Part shown: positions 42,293 through 49,173 of the stretch, piece after piece
Numbering within the stretch: position 1 is the stretch's first letter
Layout of the letters: every line of letters starts with the position of its first letter
DNA from: RGIG5327 sp045612485
GTDB taxonomy: Bacteria; Verrucomicrobiota; Lentisphaeria; Victivallales; UBA1829
NCBI GenBank assembly: GCA_045612485.1
Contig: JAZKZE010000127.1
Location: 1-55,914 of the forward strand
Length of the DNA stretch: 55,914 nucleotides
Direction of reading: 5' to 3'
The notes under the pieces: model-generated
Databases searched by the model: none
Seen by the model: the letters and a program-made list of their open reading frames with translations, nothing else
What the model was told of the DNA's origin: nothing
Program-made: the position numbers and the translations under genes

Positions 42293-44863
42293 TCAAAGGG
42301 TTTGTTTTTTGCTTTTTACTTCAATAATGCGGCATTTTCCTGCGGGGACTTTTACTTTGATCACATTCCCTTTGAAAGAGCCGCCTTCCACGATCTCCCG
42401 TACAGAAAGGGGAGCCATCTTTGTAAGATCGATGGTTACAACTGTATCAGCTTTATTGTCGATCTTCTGGGGAGTAAGCCCCGTTTTATAAACGCCTTTA
42501 TTATTGATAAGATAGATCCACCAACCGTCTTTGCGTTTATTGAACCCGTACTGGATATCCCCAGTAACTTTGGCGGGAACCACTTCAGAAGAAAGTTTAT
42601 CCAGCAGGAATTTTATGTAGGGGAAAGCACGTTTTCCGGCAACAGTCTGCCGCATCACATCATCTGCGGAATCTTCAGAAGAATCATCATAAGCGGGAAC
42701 AAGATAATGGGGTGCACCCACAATTACGGAGCCTTTACCATATTTGTTTACAGTAAATACAGGAAGTTTATTTTCATCCGCCAGAATGATCTTTGCCGTT
42801 GTGGGGGTAAGTTCTGTATAGCGGTAATCCCCTTCCAGAGATTCGTCCCCCTTCTTTACTCCCGTAAAACCTTCCGGGAAAGGAAGATCGAGATGGGTGG
42901 CATTAAGAACAAGAGTTCCGCCGTTTTTCACATAATCGGTCATGGCTTTTACCATTCCCGGATTATTTTTATATTCACCGATAAGGATGGCTGCCTTGTA
43001 AGCCGGCAGAACTTTTGCAAACTTCTCACTGTTTTCAAAGTCAGGAGTAATGGCATCAAAAATATCTCCGTAAAGAGTATTACGCAAGGTCATTTCGATC
43101 CCGGCTTTCGCCAGAGAGGGCACTTTCAGAGGCGGAAAAATGACAGTAGAAAAGGCATCCAGCATATTGTCGCTTGCTTTGTAAAGATAACGGTAGAAGG
43201 CTTTTCCCGGCTTCCAGGATACCCCTCTGTCATAATTGACCATAAGGGCAATAGGAGCATAAGGGATCCCCCTGTCAGGATTTTTCTTTACAAAATTATA
43301 AAAATTGATATACATCTTTGCTTCCGGCTGGGGTTTCCAGCGTTCTTCCCCTTTTGCCATGGGATTCCAGAAATTGCCTCTGGTAGTTTCCCGTTCATAA
43401 GTATTTGCACCGGAAAGATATGCCATGAAGGAGACCCGTTCCCGTGAATTCAGAGACATCCCGCAGTCCGGGCCTCCGTATTTATGTCTCTGCCACGCAT
43501 AGGGTTCTGTTCCCCTACTGGTACAGACTCCTTTTTCATTATAAAGGAGAGCGTGGGAAGCAGCATACCATCCCCAGGGGATCCCGAACTGTCTTGCCGC
43601 CCCGCGGCAGAAGATCATCTGATACTGCCAGTTGGTATAAACAAGAGCAGATTCCATGATCACCATACCGATCCCCCAGTATGCAGCAAGGTGATGGATC
43701 TGCCATGCGGCATCCAGAGCTGTCTGGCTTTTTGGATCTCCGTGTCCGACTTTCATATTGAAATCAAAGTAGGGTTTCAATCTTGTTTCGATATAGGAAC
43801 GTCTGTCGGGGGGATTTTCTGCAAAGGTATTGCGGAAATGGGCGATCTCCTCTCTGGACAGGTGCGGGAGATATCTTCTGTTGAAATTAAGATACAGAGT
43901 ATTTGTCGTATTTCCCCATTCCCCCAGACCATGCAATCCGATAAGATTCGGGTGGCGTTTTTTCCACTCTTTCAGGTGTTCAGGATCACTGTGAATTTTA
44001 TTTTTTCCGGTGAGAAGAGCTGTGCTTGGAGATTTCAATCCAAGAAGACGGGTATAAAGAATGATCGAAGTCTTGAAAGGACGATCCTGCGGGATCCAGG
44101 TCAGATCAGGCAATACAACTTTCATAGAACCATCCGGCATGATCTTGTGGGAACGGAATTCAAAAGTATTGTAAGCGGCATCTGTAAAGGCCGGTATATC
44201 CATATACTTTTTTATTTCCGGGGGCAGATTTTTTATAGGAAAAAGCACAGCATTGCTCTGATTTTTCTTTTTGGGATTGTATCTGCCAACCGGCAGCATC
44301 GTCCAGAAATCCCGATCCATGATTTTTTTCGGCTTGACAAGTTCCAGTTGCGGAAGTTCCTTATTTGCGGTCAGTTCCCCGCCAGATACACTTACAGCAA
44401 GCCCCAATGCCAATCCGGCAAGTCCCACCGGTCTGAAATTTTTCATTTTTTCCTCATCTTTCAATACATAAAATCTGTCATAATCCCATTCAAATCCTTC
44501 AGAATGAAGCAGGATGATCCTTTTTTCCCCTTTTTTCAAAGGCACATCAAAAGTAAAACGCATGGCTTTTGCCACACTCTCTCCGGTTCCGGCATCCACG
44601 ATCAAAGTAAGAAGCCTTATTTTTGTCTGATCGAGGATCACTTTTGCCACAGTATCTTTCTCTCTGGATGTATTTTCCAGAACAAGCTGCCAGGAAACCG
44701 GATGGGGCATAAAGGAATACTTCACATTTTCCCCTGTCACTTTCCCCGGCACAACCATCTGAGAATCTGTCTTTTTACCGGCAGTCAAAGAAGGTCCGGC
44801 AGTTACCGGAAACAGCAATACAGAAAAAATCAATACAGTCAGAAACAAATAATATTTTTGCAT
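42293..44863 (-). CDS. Large secreted glycoside-hydrolase-like protein
   Basis: The 856-aa protein has a signal peptide (YLFLTVLIFSVLLFPVTA) and an N-terminal beta-sandwich (about 40-150). A long barrel-like middle follows (NLIGLHGLGEWGNTTNT, HHLAAYWGIGMVIMESALVY, FMAYLSGANTYERETTRGNF). A GATase-like domain follows near residue 625 (YKAAILIGEYKNNPGMVKAM, then DYVKNGGTLVLNAT), as in the trimerisation domain of GH42-type beta-galactosidases. A beta-rich C-terminus ends in a Lys-rich tail. I do not recognise the exact family and cannot point to catalytic acids. It starts 9 bp after the pseudopilin gene and is the main enzyme candidate of this operon. Confidence 0.65.
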   Translation of the reverse strand: MQKYYLFLTVLIFSVLLFPVTAGPSLTAGKKTDSQMVVPGKVTGENVKYSFMPHPVSWQLVLENTSREKDTVAKVILDQTKIRLLTLIVDAGTGESVAKAMRFTFDVPLKKGEKRIILLHSEGFEWDYDRFYVLKDEEKMKNFRPVGLAGLALGLAVSVSGGELTANKELPQLELVKPKKIMDRDFWTMLPVGRYNPKKKNQSNAVLFPIKNLPPEIKKYMDIPAFTDAAYNTFEFRSHKIMPDGSMKVVLPDLTWIPQDRPFKTSIILYTRLLGLKSPSTALLTGKNKIHSDPEHLKEWKKRHPNLIGLHGLGEWGNTTNTLYLNFNRRYLPHLSREEIAHFRNTFAENPPDRRSYIETRLKPYFDFNMKVGHGDPKSQTALDAAWQIHHLAAYWGIGMVIMESALVYTNWQYQMIFCRGAARQFGIPWGWYAASHALLYNEKGVCTSRGTEPYAWQRHKYGGPDCGMSLNSRERVSFMAYLSGANTYERETTRGNFWNPMAKGEERWKPQPEAKMYINFYNFVKKNPDRGIPYAPIALMVNYDRGVSWKPGKAFYRYLYKASDNMLDAFSTVIFPPLKVPSLAKAGIEMTLRNTLYGDIFDAITPDFENSEKFAKVLPAYKAAILIGEYKNNPGMVKAMTDYVKNGGTLVLNATHLDLPFPEGFTGVKKGDESLEGDYRYTELTPTTAKIILADENKLPVFTVNKYGKGSVIVGAPHYLVPAYDDSSEDSADDVMRQTVAGKRAFPYIKFLLDKLSSEVVPAKVTGDIQYGFNKRKDGWWIYLINNKGVYKTGLTPQKIDNKADTVVTIDLTKMAPLSVREIVEGGSFKGNVIKVKVPAGKCRIIEVKSKKQTL

Positions 44864-44872
44864 TTTTTTCCT

Positions 44873-45574
44873 TTATTTCTTCCCTTTTCCGGGGTAATGG
44901 GTGGCACCTTCATATCTGTCCATGTACTCCGTAATGGAAAGATCAAAAACACTTCCCGTCGCAAGAAGAACTTTTCTTGCTTTTGCCTTATGATATCTTC
45001 CTGTATCATAAGCGGTACTGAATGTTTTCTGGGTAAGCTGTCCGTAAGCAACAAGTTTGTCGGCACTTTTAATGAATTTGAACGGGGATTCCGTCATAAT
45101 CACACATAAACCGGGATATTTGATATTGTTGAATTTTACAGCCGAAAAATTGGGTGTCTTGGTAGCGGTTCCCAAATATTCCGACCACATATAGGCGGGA
45201 ATCCTGTTGCAGTTCGTACCATTGGTACTTACAGAGTATTCCGGTTCATGGTAAAGTTTGCACGCAATGATGGATTTATCATCTTTTCTCAATGGCATAA
45301 GCCCATTGCGGTACATGATCCCGAAAGGACTGACCATGTAGGTCGTTGCCATAGGAAGGTAATGATAAATATCAGCATAATTCAGGGCATACAGATAAAC
45401 CTGCCGGAAATTTCCTGTACAGACCATTGCCTGTGCTGTCTGTCTTGCCTTGTTCAGCGTGGGAAGAAGCATCCCGGCAAGAATTGCGATGATGGCAATC
45501 ACAACAAGCAATTCAATAAGGGTGAATCTTTCAGTCTTTTTACAAGCCTTCTGCCGTAAACAACTCTTTTTCAT
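44873..45574 (-). CDS. Prepilin-like (pseudopilin) protein
   Basis: The 233-aa protein carries an uninterrupted prepilin N-terminus: a basic leader of 19 residues (MKKSCLRQKACKKTER), then FTLIELLVVIAIIAILAG and MLLPTLNKARQ, as in type II secretion pseudopilins of the PVC group. The residue before the cleaved Phe is Arg, not the usual Gly. The C-terminal domain contains Cys pairs (CKLYHEPE, TNCNRIP) and a late ATGSVFDLSITEYMD. I use ATG 45574, which has AAAGGA 6 bp upstream; the frame extends 7 codons further. It lies between the LacI regulator (22 bp gap) and the glycosidase-like gene (9 bp), matching the design of the plus-strand unit at 22051-26869. Confidence 0.88.
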   Translation of the reverse strand: MKKSCLRQKACKKTERFTLIELLVVIAIIAILAGMLLPTLNKARQTAQAMVCTGNFRQVYLYALNYADIYHYLPMATTYMVSPFGIMYRNGLMPLRKDDKSIIACKLYHEPEYSVSTNGTNCNRIPAYMWSEYLGTATKTPNFSAVKFNNIKYPGLCVIMTESPFKFIKSADKLVAYGQLTQKTFSTAYDTGRYHKAKARKVLLATGSVFDLSITEYMDRYEGATHYPGKGKK

Positions 45575-45596
45575 CTCTGATCCTTTCTTTTCCATA

Positions 45597-46664
45597 TTAT
45601 TTTATTTCGGTTGAACTGTAAGCTTCTGCCAGTGTGAAATTCTTCAAGAGTGCAGGACGGAGAAGAGTTTCTGCAACAACTTCCTCTCTGCCTTCAAGTA
45701 TATTGATCAATTTTCCCAATGCGGTCGTCATAAGAGTGACCCGGTCCATAAAAATGGCACAGATTTTTTCCGGTGCATAGACCTGAACGCGGGGAGCCCC
45801 CATGGAAAATTCTGCCGGACAATTTATATTATTCTCCCGCAGAATATCCTGAAACATTTCCAGATAACAGAGATCCGGAGCAAATAAAGCAGTCACTTTC
45901 CCTTTCCGGATCCCCTCTTTAAGCCTGGGCAGATATTGTCTCAAAAGACTTATATTGTTCTTCGGATTGAAATCTGCCTTGAAGGAATATTCCTCATCAA
46001 GAGGAAATGCCATCTCTTCGGCAGCATACCGGAAAGCAGGAACGGTCACATTTCCCATAGTGAAAGTGTTGATATTAAGGCTGCTCTGTAAATAAACGGC
46101 ACTCCGGTGTCCCAGTTTTCTGAGTTCCTCAATAAACACACGGCAGCCATACTTCCAATCCACATTGACCATAGGAGTAGCCGTATATGCCAGATCAAAG
46201 GGGGCATCAACAAGGATGGTGGGTACTTTCGCAGAAACAATTTTCACCACCTCCGGATGCGGCGTCATCAGAATGGCTCCGTCCACATATCCATTGAGCA
46301 ATGGCGGACACTGAAACTGGGAAAGATCGTGATAAAGATAGGGAATGATGAACAGATTGTTTTTCTGAGCCTCCCACGCCATACGGAAAACAGCACTTTC
46401 CATATCTCTGGTGTGTTCGGGAACGATCCTGCCCATGTGGATCATAAACATAATGATCCTTGTTTTCTGCCTGGGGGAATTTTTACCTTTCTGCAAAGTG
46501 CGTGCGGAAGCATTAGGAACATAGTTGAGGGCATTGGCTATTTTCCAGACCCGTTCCACTGTTTTTTTAGCGTAACCGGCTTTACCGTTCAAAGCACCGC
46601 TTACAGTAGCGACACTCATACCGGCAGTTTTTGCAACATCTTTTATTGTAACCTTTTTATCCAT
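45597..46664 (-). CDS. LacI-family transcriptional regulator
   Basis: The 355-aa protein has the LacI helix-turn-helix at residues 5-50 (VTIKDVAKTAGMSVATVSGA, then LNYVPNASARTL as hinge). A periplasmic-binding-like effector domain follows (GYVDGAILMTPHP, VPTILVDAP, LRKLGHRSAVYLQSS), here somewhat shortened. LacI proteins repress sugar catabolic genes until a sugar ligand binds. It is the first gene of a five-gene minus-strand operon (pseudopilin, glycosidase-like, hydrolase-fold, DUF4838). A palindromic AAACGTTT lies just after its own predicted transcription start, so autoregulation is likely. No clear Shine-Dalgarno sequence precedes the ATG. Confidence 0.9.
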   Translation of the reverse strand: MDKKVTIKDVAKTAGMSVATVSGALNGKAGYAKKTVERVWKIANALNYVPNASARTLQKGKNSPRQKTRIIMFMIHMGRIVPEHTRDMESAVFRMAWEAQKNNLFIIPYLYHDLSQFQCPPLLNGYVDGAILMTPHPEVVKIVSAKVPTILVDAPFDLAYTATPMVNVDWKYGCRVFIEELRKLGHRSAVYLQSSLNINTFTMGNVTVPAFRYAAEEMAFPLDEEYSFKADFNPKNNISLLRQYLPRLKEGIRKGKVTALFAPDLCYLEMFQDILRENNINCPAEFSMGAPRVQVYAPEKICAIFMDRVTLMTTALGKLINILEGREEVVAETLLRPALLKNFTLAEAYSSTEIK

Positions 46665-46692
46665 TTACCGAAATACTTATAATGTTTATTCT

Positions 46693-46700
46693 AAACGTTT
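46693..46700. promoter_or_regulatory. Candidate LacI-type operator (AAACGTTT)
   Basis: The 8-bp perfect palindrome AAACGTTT has the CG centre typical of LacI/CcpA-family operators. It lies about 10 bp downstream of the predicted -10 box of the LacI operon promoter. Confidence 0.5.
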
Positions 46701-46708
46701 CTAAGATA

Positions 46709-46736
46709 ATTATAATCCTACTTCCGGAAAAAACAA
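46709..46736 (-). promoter_or_regulatory. Predicted promoter of the LacI-pseudopilin-glycosidase operon
   Basis: On the minus strand TTGTTT (46736-46731), 16 bp, TATAAT (46714-46709). The -10 box is a full consensus match and the -35 box is weak, as expected for a regulated promoter. Confidence 0.55.
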
Positions 46737-46878
46737 GTCTGAAAAATAAAAAAAAGAGAATTTTTATCTATGTTTCTGACAAATCATCTTATGAAACAAT
46801 ATTTCCGGTAAAAAAAGCCGATAAACATATTATTTGACAGAAAAACATAAAAAAAGCGAAAAAAGAACAAAACAGGAC

Positions 46879-46906
46879 TTGAAAAAAAGAAATTAGGGGT
46901 TATATT
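46879..46906 (+). promoter_or_regulatory. Predicted sigma70 promoter of the initiator tRNA gene
   Basis: TTGAAA (46879-46884), 16 bp, TATATT (46901-46906). The tRNA begins 13 bp downstream. Confidence 0.75.
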
Positions 46907-46918
46907 AAATAGTATCAT

Positions 46919-46993
46919 TGCGGGGTAGAGCATTGGTAGCTCATCAGGCTCATAACCTGAAGGTAGTAGGTTCGATTCCTGCCCCCGCTACCA
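46919..46993 (+). tRNA. Initiator tRNA-Met (CAT anticodon)
   Basis: The 75-nt cloverleaf folds completely: acceptor TGCGGGG/CCCCGCT, D-stem GAGC/GCTC, anticodon stem TCAGG/CCTGA with CTCATAA loop (anticodon CAT at 46951-46953), T-stem GTAGG/CCTGC with TTCGATT loop, discriminator A and encoded CCA. Two initiator hallmarks are present: the first acceptor pair is mismatched (T1-T72) and the D-stem has A11-T24 rather than the elongator pattern. The anticodon stem has only two of the usual three G-C pairs next to the loop, because 29-41 is A-T. It has its own promoter and terminator. Confidence 0.93.
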
Positions 46994-47001
46994 ACGATTC
47001 C

Positions 47002-47035
47002 AGAGGATTTACAGAGATGTAAATCCTCTTTTTTT
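47002..47035 (+). terminator. Rho-independent terminator of the initiator tRNA transcript
   Basis: AGAGGATTTAC (47002-47012) pairs perfectly with GTAAATCCTCT (47019-47029) around a 6-nt loop, then a run of six T. Confidence 0.95.
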
Positions 47036-47621
47036 GTGCTCAAATTTCAAGAGTTATGCAAAATGTACACGCCCTTCTTTTCCATGCTGCCTTTCCTGGG
47101 TTAATTGTTTTGTGCACCGTCTTCCCATAATGAAAACAAGTGCCGGTTTGTGTGCAAAATTCTGATGTTTTCAAATACCATACACCGACAGTAAAAAAAG
47201 TCAAGAACATTTATTCCCCTGATGAGCTGCCAATGTTCTACCCCGCCTCTCTATCCATGCGATTGAAAATCGGGAACAGATCGGCACTTATTTCTGCTAT
47301 CTTTATAATAGGATGTAGCAGAAATAAACAGCAAAGGGAAAGTTTACGGCACCAGGAATACTGATGCTCTCCTTTTCCGTCATCACCGCAGGATGATGGT
47401 TCTTCCGTCAAACCGGATCGCATCCAACTCCCCGTGCCTTTTATCTATTCAGGTCAGGAACAATTCTTATGCCGCCTCTGCCAGATAACGGCAGAGGCTG
47501 GCGGTAGAAAATATTTCTTAATTGTTTTCTCTGTACGTTTAACTTTTCCATGTATTATGAATGTCTGAAGTGTTGTCCCGGACAACATCTCCACCGTTAG
47601 AAATAAATTATTTCAAGAGAA
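47036..47621. other. Noncoding stretch with several inverted repeats between the tRNA and the element operon
   Basis: I see no credible gene in these 586 bp. Three symmetric structures stand out. A 12-bp perfect inverted repeat, TTATTTCTGCTA (47288-47299) with TAGCAGAAATAA (47316-47327), has a 16-nt loop. A 9-bp hairpin, GCCTCTGCC (47474-47482) with GGCAGAGGC (47490-47498), is extended by GCC/GGC past a one-base bulge. A 17-bp palindrome, TGTTGTCC-C-GGACAACA, is at 47571-47587. The stretch lies at the presumed left end of the mobile element and may hold its attachment site or origin. I found no copy of the tRNA 3' end elsewhere in the window. Confidence 0.5.
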
Positions 47622-47662
47622 TAAAAAAGAGGGAAAGACCAAATAATTTGTACATTCCCTCT
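47622..47662 (-). terminator. Rho-independent terminator of the element operon
   Basis: On the minus strand AGAGGGAA (47662-47655) pairs with TTCCCTCT (47635-47628) and is followed by TTTTT and ATT, 74 bp past the helicase gene stop. Confidence 0.75.
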
Positions 47663-47735
47663 CTATATGCTTAAAGATTTCCGTTTTTCAGCGTTTTTTA
47701 CATGGATACATGGATCTTTCTGGGAAGTCAGACGC

Positions 47736-49157
47736 TTAAAAGTCCCTGATATTGCAGAACCGGTAGCCATTACGGCGTTTTCCGGTTTGTTTATCAATAC
47801 AGTTGCAGTCCGGCAGACAATTGCTGTGGTAATGATTCATTGCCTGACGCAGCTTACGCCGGATTGTTGTTTCGCTTGTGGGATAGTTCCGCCATCTGCA
47901 GTACTGGGCGTAGCGGAAATATGCATTGACGGCTTCTTCTGTTGTAATGAATCCTGTCATGGGAGTTTCTTCAATGCAGGTACGGACAAAGGTTACAACA
48001 GCTTCAGATTCGTTCATGAGGATATCATTGAGAATACTCTGTTGCTCATCTCCTTTGATCTGACACTTTGCTTTCAAAAGTTTTACAACTCCTTCCACGA
48101 GCCAGGCAAGAATTCCTTCCGCTTCTTCCTCAATAAGAACTTCTTCAAAATTATTGATCCTTTGGAAATCCGGACTTTTTCGGCAGGGAACATAAAGAAG
48201 TCTGCGTTCAAATGCGGCACGATCCCCGCCGAAATCAAGAGTGATATGACTGTTTCCGGTGATGATAATATTAAAATTTCCCCGGCATTTCAGGGAAGTA
48301 TTGGAATGTTTGAATTCAATATTCTGCAAATCGCCTCCTGTCATTTTTTTCAGATTTTCCACTTTGTTTGCGTTTAATGCATCAAAGGGGACGTCTTTAG
48401 CTGTCAGAAGGGATTTATCAAAATAATTGACCATTTCAAATTTGTCCACAAGTCTTTCAGGATGCAGTTCAGCAACATTATCCAATCCCAGAATTTGTTC
48501 CAGTACGGAAACAAGGACGCTTTTACCGCATTCGGCATCCCCGCTTAAAATTACAAATTTCTGTGCCAGATTGCATTTTAAAAGACACTGGGCAAAATAA
48601 AGCTGCAAGGTTTCCATACAAGTATCACACACCAACATGGGCTTTAGGAGCCGGTTGAGGAATTTTGGACATTCTGCCTCCCGATTATAAGAAAATTCTA
48701 TTTTTGAAGTGCTGTAAAAATCCGGAGAAAAGGGGACTGTTTCAAAGGTGGCATTTTCCTTATTGAAAAGAAGAATATTATCCTTTGTGTGAATGAAGAG
48801 TTTATTGCAAATTGGCATATTATCGTTGTGAACAATACCGCAAAAGGTATGAAATATACCTTTTACCTTTTCACCGTTGATATGGAATCCGATTTCAGAA
48901 AAACCATAAATATCCCCCAGTTGAAGAATAAAAGTATAGAGCATATCTATGGCTTTTTTTACATCCAGAAACTGCCAGCAACCGTTTTCCGGAGAATATT
49001 TTCTCAATATTCCGGTTCCGGCAGTATAAAGGAAAAGTGCAGAACAGCTGAACAGTTCCGCAAGAAGGTATTCATTGATTTTAAGATTCTTTCCGTTTTG
49101 CAGGAAAGGGGAGCCTTTTTTAACGAGCATTTCTTTCTGTTTTTCATTGAGAATCAT
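47736..49157 (-). CDS. D5/P4-type SF3 helicase (plasmid/phage primase C-terminal family)
   Basis: The 473-aa protein matches the helicase half of P4/D5-type primase-helicases. Walker A GDAECGKSVL is at residues 206-215, an acidic Walker B-like SLLTAKDVP near 270, the sensor-1 asparagine in FNIIITGNSH near 315, and the arginine finger in AAFERRLLYVP near 332. A winged-helix-like C-terminus (NAYFRYAQYCRWRNYPTSET) follows. The N-terminus (about 1-160) lacks a recognisable primase active site. Such proteins unwind the origin of plasmids, phages and satellites. AAGGAG precedes the ATG. It is the last gene of a four-gene operon, 16 bp after the TOPRIM/RecA-like gene. Confidence 0.88.
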   Translation of the reverse strand: MILNEKQKEMLVKKGSPFLQNGKNLKINEYLLAELFSCSALFLYTAGTGILRKYSPENGCWQFLDVKKAIDMLYTFILQLGDIYGFSEIGFHINGEKVKGIFHTFCGIVHNDNMPICNKLFIHTKDNILLFNKENATFETVPFSPDFYSTSKIEFSYNREAECPKFLNRLLKPMLVCDTCMETLQLYFAQCLLKCNLAQKFVILSGDAECGKSVLVSVLEQILGLDNVAELHPERLVDKFEMVNYFDKSLLTAKDVPFDALNANKVENLKKMTGGDLQNIEFKHSNTSLKCRGNFNIIITGNSHITLDFGGDRAAFERRLLYVPCRKSPDFQRINNFEEVLIEEEAEGILAWLVEGVVKLLKAKCQIKGDEQQSILNDILMNESEAVVTFVRTCIEETPMTGFITTEEAVNAYFRYAQYCRWRNYPTSETTIRRKLRQAMNHYHSNCLPDCNCIDKQTGKRRNGYRFCNIRDF

Positions 49158-49173
49158 TTTTCTCTCCTTTTTA

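Noticed and set aside
43484..45109. 541-codon open frame on the plus strand across the glycosidase-like and pseudopilin genes
   Set aside because: It is antisense to two genes with signal peptides and good start sites. Same codon-usage artefact.
47140..47423. Small open frames of 61-74 codons on both strands after the tRNA
   Set aside because: They lack ribosome binding sites and protein-like composition and overlap the inverted repeats.
47101..47528. 11-bp direct repeat TTAATTGTTTT at 47101 and 47518
   Set aside because: It is short and AT-rich, and the sequence around the copies does not match, so it is probably chance.
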